A DNA stretch of 64,000 nt from Begonia masoniana (lineage: Eukaryota > Streptophyta > Magnoliopsida > Cucurbitales > Begoniaceae). The position numbers and the translations under genes are program-made. The stretch spans positions 21,607,432-21,671,431 of the forward strand of contig CM039509.1 of NCBI GenBank assembly GCA_022432975.1, in the 5' to 3' direction. Of the stretch, positions 44,004-55,036 are shown piece after piece (the stretch's first letter is position 1; each line of letters begins with the position of its first letter). Below the pieces are notes generated by a model. It ran no database searches and was not told the DNA's origin. It saw only the letters and a list, made by a program, of their open reading frames with translations.

Positions 44004-47000
44004 TTAACTTTTCTCATACTTGAGAAGACCTAATCTTATTCTAATACCACAAAAGGTTTTCCAATCCAAAGGTTTTGTAAAAATATATGCCAATTGATCT
44101 ACAGAATTAACAAACTCTAAAGAAATATCACCTCTTTGAACATGATCTCAAATAAAGTGATATCTGACATCTATGTGTTTTGTTCTAGAGTGCTGAATTG
44201 GATTCTTGGAAATATTAATTGCACTGGTGTTATCACACCGAATAGGAATCCTATCATAAAACAGATTGTAATCTTCCAAAGTCTGTTTCATCCAAAGCAT
44301 TTGTGCACAACAACTGCCTGCAGCAATATATTCACTCTCAGCAGTTGACAATGCAACAGAATTCTGCTTCTTAGAATACCAAGATACTAAAGATTCACCT
44401 AAGAATTGACAAGTGCCACTAGTGCTTTTTCTATCAATTAGACTACCAGCATAGTCAGAATCAGAATATCCAATTAGATCAAAGGAGGTACCCTTCGGAT
44501 ACCATAATTCTAAATCTTGAGTCCCACTTAGATATTTAAAAATTCTCTTGACAGCATTTAAGTGGGATTCCTTGGGAGCAGCTTGAAACCTAGCACACAG
44601 ACAAACACTAAAGAGTATATCTGGCCTACTAGCAGTCAGATACAACAGAGAACCAATCATACCACGATATTTCTTGATATCCACACTTAAACCATTTTCA
44701 TCCTTGTCCAATTTAATAGTGGTACTCATGGGAGTTTTGGAAGATTTGACAGTTTCTAATCCGAATTTCTTAAGGAGTTCCTTAATGTACTTTTCTTGAC
44801 AGAAGAAAATTCCATCAGGAGACTGATTAATCTGGAATCCTAAGAAGATTTTTAACTCCCCCATCATACTCATTTCAAATTCACTTTGCATGAGGGAAGA
44901 AAACTCATTACACATGTTCACATTGGTTGATTCAAAAATAATGTCATCGACATATATTTGAACCAGCAGAATGTCCTTATCCTTTTGCCTGGTAAACAGA
45001 GTTGAGTCGGTGTTACCCTTTCTGAAATTCCTTTCCTCAAGGAAATTCCTCAATCTGTCATACCAAGCTCTAGGAGCCTGCTTAAGACCATAGAGAGCTT
45101 TCATAAGTCTATACACATGATTCGGTTTAGCAAAGTCTTCAAATCCTAGGGGCTGCCCTACATAAACTTCTTCCTGAATATAACCATTTAAGAAGGCACT
45201 CTTTACATCCATTTGAAAGAGTGTGAAGTTTTTGTAGCAAGCATAGGCTAAGAGCATCCTAATGGATTCTAATCTAGCTACTGGTGCAAAGGTTTCCTCA
45301 AAATCTATTCATTCTTCTTGATTGTAACCTTTAGCAACTAGCCTAGCTTTATTTCTGACTACGATCCCATTTTCATCCAATTTGTTCTTGTAAACCCATT
45401 TTGTTCCAATAATTGGATGATCCTTAGGCCGTGGAACAAGTTCCCATACCTTGCTCCTTTCAAATTGATTTAGCTCTTCTTGCATAGCTAAAATCCAGTT
45501 TTCATCACTCTCGGCCTCTTCAAACTTCTTAGGTTCTACTTGAGATATAAATGCCACATTGGCACAGAGATTCCTAAGAGAGGATCTAGTCTTAACTCCT
45601 AAAGAAGGATCACCTAAGATCTCATCTATTGGATGATTTCTCACATATTTCCAATCTCTAGGTAAAGTAGGATTTTCATCCTTGACAGGAATAATATCTA
45701 GAGAAGGTTCTAGAGTTTTTTCTACTTGAGCATGATCACTAGGCTTTTCTAAAGAAAGGGAATCTAGTTGATTATCCAAAGAATCATCCTCATCCACATT
45801 GATTGTGGGTTGAGGAGACTCATCAAAGTTAACATGGACAGATTCCTCTACAACTAGAGTTCTCCTATTGAATACTCTATAAGCTTTACTGGACAGAGAA
45901 TAGCCAAGAAAAATTCCAATATAAGATTTGGAATCGAATTTTCCTAAGTTATCCTTAGTATTTAAAATGAAGCACTTACTACCAAAAGCTCTAAAATACT
46001 TGACAGAAGGAGTTTTGCCATTCCAAAGCTCATAGGGAGTTTTCTCAAGAATAGGCCTTATGGAGACCCGATTGAGAACATAGCAGGCTGTAGCAACAGC
46101 TTCAGCCCAGAAGTATTTAGGAAGGGAATTTTCAATGAGCATAGTCCTAGCTAGCTCCTGGAGAGATCTATTCTTCCTCTCAACAACACCATTTTGCTGA
46201 GGAGTCCTAGGAGAAGAGAAATTGTGCTCAATTCCATTTTTGAGACACAAGAGTTCAAATCTCTCATTTTCAAATTCTCCACCATGATCACTACGAATAG
46301 CAACAATGGTGAGTCCCTTTTCATTTTGAACTCTTTTCCTAAAGCTTGAAAAGGTTTCAAAAGTCTCATCCTTAGACTTCAGAAAGTATACCCAGGTGAA
46401 TCTAGAAAAGTCGTCAACAATGACTAGAGCATAGAATTTGCCACCTAGGCTGGCTATATTGGAAGGACTGAAAAGGTCCATGTGAAGGAGTTGGAGGGGC
46501 TTAGAAGTAGAAATAGAATTTTTAGAAGCAAAAGAACTTTTGATTTGCTTGCCCATTTGACAAGCTTCACAGACTCTATCCTTTTTAAAGGATATCTTAG
46601 GGATTCCCCTAACCAAATTCTCCCTAGTGATCTTAGCTAAAGTATCCATCCCTACATGACCTAATCTCTTATGCCAAATCCACGAATCATGGGAAGAATT
46701 AACAGCAAAGCATTTTTCGTTCACATGCTCAATAACATCCATGTCAATAATATAGATATTTTCTTTCCTATAGCCAGTGAACAGAGTTTTGTCATTAGAT
46801 GCATCTTTAATTACACATGAGTTTGATTTAAAGATCACCTCATAACCTTTATCACATAACTGGCTAATACTAAGGAGATTATGCTTTAAACCTTCAACTA
46901 ATAAAACATTTTCAATAGTAGGATAAAAACTGTTACCTATATTGCCGATGCCAACAATTTTGCCCTTTTGGTTTCCACCCAAAGTGACACTCCCTTTCTT

Positions 47001-47102
47001 TTTGTTGACAGCAACAAACATGGTTGAGTCTCCTGTCATATGCCTCGAACATCCACTGTCGAGGTACCACTGGTTCTTTCCAGGAGAGCACTCAACCTGC
47101 AA
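44004..47102 (-). pseudogene. pol: Copia pol: protease, integrase, RT, RNase H
   Basis: First part (47102-45309): protease D-S-G at residues 15-17 (WYLDSGCSRHMTGD); integrase zinc finger H144, H149, C178, C181; catalytic D209, D272, E308 with exact D(35)E spacing. A TGA near 45306 interrupts YNQEE-IDFEETFAPVAR at the RT start. Second part (45257-44148): RT with MDVKSAFLNG and the catalytic YVDD at residues 102-105 of that segment, then RNase H with SDSDYAG and AESEYIAA. A TGA at 44148-44150 (CGA in relatives) is followed in frame by DHVQRGDISLEFV and the normal end ...KYEKS, TAA 44004-44006. All catalytic residues are present, so only two point nonsense changes separate it from an intact frame. 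Its frame differs from that of gag. Confidence 0.92.
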
Positions 47103-47110
47103 GACAGAAT

Positions 47111-48706
47111 TTAATTGGTCTTCTTAGGTACCCAAATCTTTTGGGTCCTAGTGTTAGTCTTGGTTCCTTTTGGAACCCACTGTAACTTGCTACCTAGTTT
47201 CATACTGTTTATTTTTAAAGGACATATGAAGGACTTATGTCCTACTTCATTACATGTATGGCAAGTAGCCGGTTTGACAAAGAAATTCTTAAAAACTTTT
47301 CTCTTATTGAACTTGTCATAGCCTAAACCTGCTTTATCATGAGTAGCTCTATGATTCCCTATTAGTAAAGTTAAGTTCTTGCTACCATTTGAGAACCATA
47401 GAACAAGTTTATTCAAAGACTCATTTTTCTTTTTAAGTTCAATAATTTCCTTCTCATGCAGGTCTACTTCTTTAGCATGCTTTTCCAATAAATCTGTATT
47501 ATCCTTTTTCAACAGATTGTATTTAGTTTTCAGCATCCCAAACTGTTTAACTAAGTCATTAAAAGCATCAATTAGTTCATCTTCTTCATTATCACTTAAA
47601 ATACTTGAAGAAGAAGTACTAACCTTTTCCTCGTGTGCCATGAAGCACAGATTTGCAACTTCCTCATCTTCTGAAGAGGAGGTGTCACCTTCACTGTCAT
47701 CCCAAGTGGCCTTCATAGCCTTCTTCTTGAACTTCTTGGGATACTTCTTTGTCTGTGGACAGTCTGCCTTCATATGGCCCGGCTTTCCACATCCAAAGCA
47801 GGTGATTTCCTTGTCCTTTTGAGACTTCTCACCCTTTGGAAATCTTTTTCCCTGCATCCTTTTCCGTTGCAGGAATCTACTGAATCTCCTAGTGATGAGA
47901 GCTATATCCTCATCCTCTTCGTCTTCTTCTTCTTCCTCAGACTGATCTTGTTTACTTGAGGAGGCTTTCATTGCAATATCTTTTCTTTTTGAAGCCTCTC
48001 TCTCCTTGAGATCTTCCTTCTCGTTTGACCTCATCGTGATCTCATGAGTCATGAGAGATCCAAGGAGTTCCTCAAGTTTTAGAATCTTGAGATCCTTTGC
48101 TTCCTGTATGGCAGTCACCTTTGGCTGCCAGCTTCGTGGAAGACACCTAAGAATCTTCCTGACCTGTTCTTCACAAGAATATGATTTACCAAGAGCTTTT
48201 AAGCCATTGGTAATGTTAGTAAACCTTGTAAACATAGAGGATATAGATTCATCTTTTGGCATAGAAAATAACTCATACTCATGTACTAGCATATTCAATT
48301 TACTCTCTTTTACCTGATTTGTTCCCTCGTGGGTAACCTCTAATAAGTGCCAAATTTCTTGGGCACTTTCACACCCTTGTACCCTATTAAATTCATCTCT
48401 ATTTAAGGCACAATACAGGGTGTTAATCGCCTTAGCATTAAGGCTCAGATTTCTCTTATCTGACTCAGTTAGATCAGTGGAAATCTTAGGGACACTTTGG
48501 CCATCTACAGTATTCATGGGTTTAAATGGACCATATTCAATAATGTTCCATAGCTCATAGTCCATGGCTTGAATGAATATCTTCATTCTTGCTTTCCAGT
48601 AAACATAATCACTCCCATCAAAGAAGGGAGGCCTATTTGGAGCTTGACCTTCTCCATGTGTGGAGTTAGTGTTGAATGTCATTGCCATTGTAAATATATC
48701 ACACAA
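47111..48706 (-). CDS. gag: Copia Gag, intact frame
   Basis: 531 codons from 48706; ATG 48688 (MAMTFNTNSTHGEG) may be the true start. It forms the capsid-like particle and binds the element RNA. The N-terminal Gag domain has PPFFDGSDYVYWKARMKIF and DKRNLSLNAKAINTLYCAL, followed by LLEVTHEGTNQVKESKLNML and a region with ILRCLPRSWQPKVTAI. Then come a charged Glu/Lys-rich stretch, a CCHC zinc knuckle CFGCGKPGHMKADC, an acidic-serine block (WDDSEGDTSSSEDEE), a coiled coil (about residues 390-440) and a second knuckle CHTCNEVGHKSFIC. It ends WVPKKTN with TAA 47111-47113. Pol begins in another frame with only about 10 nt overlap. No internal stop, so it could still be translated. Confidence 0.9.
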   Translation of the reverse strand: MCDIFTMAMTFNTNSTHGEGQAPNRPPFFDGSDYVYWKARMKIFIQAMDYELWNIIEYGPFKPMNTVDGQSVPKISTDLTESDKRNLSLNAKAINTLYCALNRDEFNRVQGCESAQEIWHLLEVTHEGTNQVKESKLNMLVHEYELFSMPKDESISSMFTRFTNITNGLKALGKSYSCEEQVRKILRCLPRSWQPKVTAIQEAKDLKILKLEELLGSLMTHEITMRSNEKEDLKEREASKRKDIAMKASSSKQDQSEEEEEDEEDEDIALITRRFSRFLQRKRMQGKRFPKGEKSQKDKEITCFGCGKPGHMKADCPQTKKYPKKFKKKAMKATWDDSEGDTSSSEDEEVANLCFMAHEEKVSTSSSSILSDNEEDELIDAFNDLVKQFGMLKTKYNLLKKDNTDLLEKHAKEVDLHEKEIIELKKKNESLNKLVLWFSNGSKNLTLLIGNHRATHDKAGLGYDKFNKRKVFKNFFVKPATCHTCNEVGHKSFICPLKINSMKLGSKLQWVPKGTKTNTRTQKIWVPKKTN

Positions 48707-48739
48707 TGATTACAAGACAGCTTAGACAATGATAACCTT

Positions 48740-48751
48740 GCTCTGATACCA
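48740..48751 (-). other. Primer-binding site, tRNA-iMet
   Basis: The minus strand reads TGGTATCAGAGC, 2 bases inside the 5' LTR edge of the copia element. Confidence 0.92.
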
Positions 48752-48753
48752 AT

Positions 48754-50181
48754 TGTAGGATCGGTATTGTCTAAGAGGGGGGTGAATTAGACTTTTTAAT
48801 TTTGATTACGAGTCACCCTAATTTCTCCCTTGATTATACTATTAGTTTTCACACAAGTAATCAAATTATGAAAACAGAGAGAGAGAGAAATACGACACCA
48901 GTATTTTTACGTGGTTCGGCCAAACTGCCTACGTCCACGCTCCAAGGCTCACTCCTTGAAGATCCTTACCCTTCTCCTCACGAGAAAACACATATCGGGA
49001 TTCCGGGCTCCGATCAACTGCCTTTACAGATCTGGATTGAACTTCACGGGCGTCAATCCACTGCCTTTTACAAATGATTTGAGTTTGTGAAATTAAGTAC
49101 AGACTACACTCTCACAGTAATTGAATCTCAAGTTAGGATTGAGAGATGTAGAGAAAATACAGAATATTATCACTTTCGCAGCTTAGGGCTCAGTATTCAA
49201 ATTTTCAAAAGTTGTTCCTTCGTGCTCTAAGCTCGACTTAAATACTCTGTCTTCAAATTGGCTTGGCTTCAATGCTCCTTATCCAATAATAGAAGTTTAG
49301 TTACCTTTGGAGCAGCTTTCGTACAAGTTCAGGTAGCCGTTGCCGTTTGTAGTTGCAAATCGTCGTTGCCATTAATGTTCTGGAGTTATGGCTGAAAACG
49401 ACGTCACTGTAGCTTCGCGGCTAATTTGAATTCTGGCGGAAGACAAAGCTGATTTAGTCTTGAACCGCCATCGGATGATGCAACTAAAAGATCTTGAACC
49501 GGCATTGAATGATTGAAGTTTTAAACGCTTGAACTGGCATCGGATGATTGATTCGAAGTTATCTTCCGCCTCTGTCGTTTAGTGACCGGAAGAGTAATTT
49601 GTTGAAGTCATCCGCCTTTGTCGTTTTGTGGCCGGAAGAGCACTTTGGTTTACTCATCCGCCTTTGTCGTTTAGCGAGCGGTGGAGTACTTCTGTTTACT
49701 CATCCGTCTTGTCGTTTAGCGAGCGCAGGACTTCTTCGTGTTAGCTCATCCGCCTTGTCGTTTAGTGGCCGGAAGAGTAATTTGGTTTACTCATCCGCCT
49801 TGTCGTTTAGTGACCGGTGGACTGATTCTTGTAAACGACTCCGCTCTTGTCGTTTAGTGAGCGGTGGAGTAATTCCATTTACTCATCCACTTTGTCGTTT
49901 AGTGACCGGTGGACTGATTCTTGTAAACGACTCCGCTCTTGTCGTTTAGTGAGCGGTGGATAATTCCATTTACTCATCCGCTTTATTTAACACATTTCAG
50001 CCCTGTACACTTAATCACATTCATTAAATACTAAAATACCCTTACCAAGGGCATTTCCCACATATTAAAATCATATGCATAATTTATAATTCTCATTCCA
50101 TAAACATAATCAAAATACCAAGCTAATCATATAAACACATCATCAAAAACAATTTAGACTTAAACATCATTTAAGTCAACA
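48754..50181 (-). repeat. Copia 5' LTR
   Basis: 1428 bp, the same length as the 3' copy. On the minus strand it begins TGTTGACTTAAATG at 50181 and ends CCGATCCTACA at 48754. It is followed on the right by TSD CTTTG. It carries the same 46-bp repeat array as the other LTR. Confidence 0.95.
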
Positions 50182-51614
50182 CTTTGGATATAGCTGGTGT
50201 CGCTGTAAAATCACTAGAACAATCTGCAATTTCTCTGCATGCTCTTCCTTCGTCTTGGAATAAATCAGAATATCGTCGATGAAAACAAGGACGAATTTGT
50301 CCAGGTACTCCTTGAAGACTCGGTTCATCAAGTCCATTAACGCTGCAGGGGCATTAGTAAGTCCAAAAGACATAACTAGGAACTCATAATGCCCGTACCT
50401 CATTCGGAACGCCGTTTTCTGAACATCCTCCTTCCGAACTTTCAACTGATAGTAACCCGAGCGTAGGTCAATCTTGGAAAACACTCGAGCACCTTGCAGC
50501 TGATCAAACAAATCATCTATCCGAGGCAGTGGATACTTATTCTTCACTGTGAGCTTATTCAGCTCCCTGTAATCTACGCACATTCTGAGAGTCCCGTCTT
50601 TCTTCTTGACGAATAGAACGGGCGCACCCCAGGGTGAAAAACTGGGTCGGATGAAACCCTTATCCAGCAACTCCTCTAGCTGAACTTTCAACTCTCTCAA
50701 TTCAGCAGGCGCCAATCTGTATGGATTCTTAGACACTGGTTCAGAGCTAGGATATACATCAATAACAAATTCGATTTCTTTGTCCGGCGGTAATCCGGGA
50801 AAATAATCAAGGAATATCTCAGATAATTCCCTGACTATAGGAATGTCACTCAGCTTTACTCCGCTGAGCAACTGAATATCAACTACTGTGGCCAAATAAA
50901 TTGAGCACTGACCTTTAAACTGTTCGTTGACCTTCCTGGAATAAGAAGTAGGCGACCCACTCCACCTGTGCATTGCCTGATAAGCAAACTCGGCTTTACC
51001 CGGGGGTCAAAAAGTCACAATCCCGGATCGACAATCGATGGTGGCGAAATGCTGTGAAAGCCAGTCCATCCCTAAGATAAGATCGTACCGCTCTATGCTC
51101 ATAACTATTAAACAAGCATGAAGGGTAGCATCCCCCACTGAGACGACATTGCCCTGGAAAATACGATTCGACTGCATATGCTCTCCCGAAGGCAGCATCA
51201 CTCTATACTCGACCTTTGCTAACTTAGACGCTAACCCCAATCTAGCCATGCAAGCAGTTGAAATAAAGGAATGCGTAGCTTCAGTGTCTATCAGCGAAAA
51301 TACAGCTACGCCCATAATCAATATAGTACCTGCTACCACGGAAGGCTGAGCCTCATCGTCAATATCACCAGGCCCGATAAATGCAAAGATTCTCGGCATA
51401 AACTTCCTCTGGTCTATGCCTGACTGCTCACGGCCCTGCTTCGGGCAGTCTTTAATGAAGTGGCCAACTTCTCCACATCTATAACATTTATTCGTGCCCA
51501 CCCGGCACTCGCCGCTGTGTTCTTTCTGGCACTTGGGGCACCACGGCATTTGAGAAGCCCCCTGTACCTGCTTCCCTTTGCCTCGATCATTACCTCCCTC
51601 TAAAGGCCTTTTAA
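50182..51614 (-). pseudogene. pol: Tekay gag end, protease and RT
   Basis: Middle segment of the split minus-strand Tekay gag-pol. From the right: RPLEGG and QVQGASQMPWCPKCQ, the zinc knuckle CYRCGEVGHFIKDC, then protease with DTEATHSFIS. The usual D-T-G active site reads D-T-E, which would disable it. A TGA at 51007-51009 replaces a CGA seen in sister copies. The frame then stays open (50973-50187) through the RT palm (SRIDL-type [37 protein letters not shown]) until the copia insertion. RT resumes at 39628. Confidence 0.9.
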
Positions 51615-53976
51615 TGTAATACCCGGCTTTATGAGATATTAATATTTTAATATATAATGGTATTTTCGTAAATATGTCAAATCAAGTCCGTTTTGCAAAA
51701 AGAGAGCTTTATTACAATCCTAACGATTAATGGGAATTTTAAGGAATTTACGAGAATTTTCAGAGTAATAACGCTATATTTCGAGTAATTAAGTTTCTCG
51801 TAATGTAAAGGACGCTTTAGTAAAAATAGTAAACGTGGTCCGATTTGCGAACGGACAGTTTTAATAAATCCCAAATAATAAGTTGGACTTATTGGTGAAA
51901 TAAGGAGATTTGGTGAAACCGAATAGCTAGTTAATTAATGAAACAAACGACGAAACTAATATAAAAACAATGCAAGGGCAAATTGGTAATTTTCAAAATC
52001 AAATTATAAAATAACCTAAACCTTCTTTTCTTCCTCATTTTCTTCTCTTCTTCGTGAATCGCCAGAGAGCTTTGGCGATTCCTCCTTTACACGATTCTCC
52101 ACGCCGACCTCCGATTCGTGCTCCAATCCTCTCGTTTTCTCCGTGTTTTCTCCTCCTCTCGCAACCCTAGGTAAGAATCTATGATTTCGGAACGTTAGTT
52201 TTTGGTTTTCACGGAGTTTGAATGTTAGGTTTTCGTTAGGGTTTTTGTTTGAAATCCGATTTAGGGTTCGAAATTTATAGTTTAGCCGTAATTAAGGATA
52301 CAGTGAACGTATTGAACGTTATTGGATGAGTTTAATTGATTCAGGACAAATGCTAAAATTTGAGAATTGTCGGGTTTTAGGAAAAAACTCGTAATTTAGG
52401 ATTTGAGGTGCCGAGCGTGTAATTGCTCTATGAAATAGCTCAATGAATTTGATTAAGCTATAGGAAATTTCTTAAGTTAAGGTTTTGTTAATTTGGACGT
52501 TTAGTAGCATAAATTAGTTTTAACGGCAAATTGTGTTTTGCCTCAGACAAACAACGCTCGTGGACAGAGCTTGAGCTGCGACGGGCACAAGGTAAGTTCT
52601 CGTGATCTTCTCTGGCCGATGGGCCTACACCAGTCGTCTCGAGAAGTTTTGGTGATGCGTTTGTTTAATTAAATTGTTTTGGTTGGGTAGTTAGGTTAGT
52701 CGTTTGTAGGTTATGTTATGTTTGTTTATCGTCTTGATGGTACACATGCTGGTTGTTTACTTTACGCATTTGACTGCTCATGCATCACATCTGTTAAAGC
52801 ATATGTTTAAGAGAATGAAATGAATCTACGTAATCTGTTATCTGGTCACGGTGAGGTGGTTTAGACCTCGGTGACATTCTGTCTGCGACCTAATTAAAAA
52901 GTAAAATGAACCAACAAAATCTACGTAATCTGTTATCTGGTCACGGCGAGTTGGTTTAGCCCTCGGTGATGTTCTGTCTGCGACGTAATGAATCTGAATC
53001 TGTTATCTGCATGTTTTGTGAATGACATATGCATCTGCACGCATTCTGCATGTACGAGAGCTTGCTGGGATTTTTATCTCATAGGTGTCTGTATGGTGCA
53101 GGTGACTTCAACATAGGTGAGGACGAGATCCCTCCACCTGAGGAGTGATGCAGTTGACGGAGGATGGCTTGTGTGGTGTGCTGGCGCAGTCGATGCTTAC
53201 CTGACCCGTGGGGATGTATGTATAGGTTTTGGGGTTATTGGGATCGTCTGGGCTGATGGTTGTATAGACATTTTAGGATGTTTGGATCTGATAGTTGATA
53301 TGTTAAATGTTTTAAGCGTTTTGGAAACTGATTTATAATTGTTTTGGAAATCTTTTATTGAAAGTATTTTGTAACTGTTTAGTGATTTTAAAACAGGAGG
53401 ATATATTAGACTTTCAAACGGAACCACGCGGTTCGTTTTCATGAAAACGTGTTTTGTTTTATTTACGTCTCGAGTCGGTTTTGGACGGTATTTCGGAGGA
53501 CGTATGAGTGTTGAGAGATTCGATATTGAAATGAATGATAAGGATGTAGATAGAGTTGTGTTAATAAATTGTGAAGAATATGTTTAAATGTTATGCAAGA
53601 AAATAAAGAAAAGAGAAAGGGTGAAGGGAGAGGGAGCCGCGCTCTCTGGAATTTTCCAGAGAGCCTGGCGATCGATCGCCAGGGAGGGCGATCTATCGCC
53701 CCCTTCTCTGCCGAAGCGATCGCTGGCAAACGCGATCGCCAGATTTTGGGCGATCGATCGCCCCTCATATATTTGGGACGAAAGTCCCTTTTGCCCTCTA
53801 AGCGCTGGCCGATTGTTTTATTCAATTTTAATTGATTTAATGGTTTTATTTAAATTGTTTTAAGTTTAATTTAAATGGTTTAACATCTTAGACTTCAACG
53901 ATTTTAATTCCAATCCCGATTCTGATTTTAAAGTTTTATTTCCGCTCAAACGATAGGTTTAAAGTTAATGAGGATA

Positions 53977-54007
<31 letters not shown>

Positions 54008-54045
54008 TGTACGGAGAAATTGGGTACAGTATCGGGGTCGTCACA
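51615..54045 (+). repeat. Solo Tekay-type LTR in gag
   Basis: 2431 bp, TGTAATACCCGGC ... GGGGTCGTCACA, with TSD TTTAA (51610-51614 and 54046-54050). It sits between GVK and RPLEGG codons of the host gag. It has a tandemly repeated segment near 52810-52990 (ATGAATCTACGTAATCTG and GGTGACATTCTGTCTGCGAC blocks twice) and an (AT)n tract near its 3' end (53986-54008). Confidence 0.93.
53641..53762. repeat. Inverted-repeat cluster in solo LTR
   Basis: Stem GCTCTCTGGAA/TTCCAGAGAGC (53641-53664, 2-nt spacer) and palindromes GGCGATCGATCGCC at 53667-53680 and 53749-53762, 283-404 nt before the LTR end. Confidence 0.9.
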
Positions 54046-54870
54046 TTTAACGCCTCTCTGTTGTTGTTGCTGTGGCTGTGCTCTCGGTTGCCAGCCCTTA
54101 TTTCTGATCTGAGGATGGATCTCTCGAAAGAAGCCTCTAGCTGGCTCCCTTGGTCTAACAGAACTCTGATCAACAGCCTCAATCTCCAGTGCCCTGGCAT
54201 TTATCTCATCGTAGGATACATTACGCACCCATGAGATCGTAAGACTCTTCCAAATTTCTTGGCCAAGCCCCGGTACAAATCTGCGTACCTTGTCCTCATT
54301 GACACTGACCTAACACAGCGCGAATCAAGACAAAGCCTCAAATCTCCTCACATAGTCGGCAATCGAACCAACTTGCCGCAGTTGCATAAACTCCACCATC
54401 TTCGCCTCTCGTACTGTATGGCGGAAGTATTTATCATAAAATATCATTTTGAAGCGCTCCCAACTCATAATTGTCACAACGGTGGTTGCCTTGACAGAAT
54501 CCCACCAAAATCGGGCATCCAGTGCTAAGTGGTAGCTAACCAATGCAACCTTCTCTCCATCCTCAATGCTCGCATAGACTTGCATGTCCTCCATGGTTCG
54601 AATCCACTCCTCAGCTGAAGAGGGATCCGTAGATTGCCCGTTGAATATCGGAGGTTGGAGCCTCTGAAATCTCTCCATCCCTCGATTACTCGAAGTCGCT
54701 GTCTCCCTAGCTCTAGCGCCTTCACGGTCTATCAGGGTGCCTAGCTGCTGAGATTGCCTCTCCATTTGTTGGGCCTGACGCTCCATATGTTGGGACTGTT
54801 GGGCAATAAAATCCTTAAGAGTGTCTATCGTATCGTCTCGGTCGTCTTGATCATTCCCTCGACGCACCAT
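54046..54870 (-). pseudogene. gag: Tekay gag, N-terminal part
   Basis: Starts at ATG 54870 (MVRRGNDQDDRDDTID), with the same start as the sister copy at 35610. Gln-rich leader (QQSQHMERQAQQMERQSQQ), capsid core EEWIRTMEDMQVYA and FWWDSVKATTVV, then GSIADYVRRFEALS. It stops at TGA 54325-54327 and again at TAG 54310-54312. In this short stretch, compared with the sister copies, the CGA, CCG, CGT and CAG codons have all changed by C-to-T. The frame continues to PREPARGFFREIHPQ and the Gln run, then the solo LTR. It resumes at 51609. Confidence 0.9.
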
Positions 54871-55020
54871 ATTTATATAATCCCTATAAAGGTTAAAAAC
54901 AAATAACTCTAAGAAATCTAAATCAAAGAAAGCTTTTAAACATACTTACAGTTGATGAAGGATGTCCGCGTAGTGGCTGTGCAGTCGAGCAGTCTACAGA
55001 ACAATTTTTAAAACCCGGGG

Positions 55021-55031
55021 GCTCGATACCA
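55021..55031 (-). other. Primer-binding site, tRNA-iMet, mutated
   Basis: The minus strand reads TGGTATCGAGC, one base short of the usual TGGTATCAGAGC, 5 bases from the LTR edge. Confidence 0.7.
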
Positions 55032-55036
55032 TAAGT

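Larger units (their letters stand above)
39629..50181 (-). mobile_element. Sirevirus-like Ty1/copia element, complete
   Basis: 10.55 kb with two LTRs of identical length (1428 bp), TSD CTTTG (39624-39628 and 50182-50186), iMet PBS, gag, pol in copia order (protease, integrase, RT, RNase H), an extra ORF after pol, and a polypurine tract. By eye the LTRs differ at about 20 of 1428 sites (about 1.5 percent), so insertion is recent compared with the Tekay element at 14395. Pol has two nonsense codons and the extra ORF has one. Sirevirus affinity is inferred from the Gag knuckle and acidic-serine style, the pol motifs and the extra ORF after pol. Confidence 0.93.

Noticed and set aside
53986..54008. 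(AT)n tract as a functional element
   Set aside because: Simple microsatellite expansion near an LTR end; sister LTRs have only A-rich sequence here.
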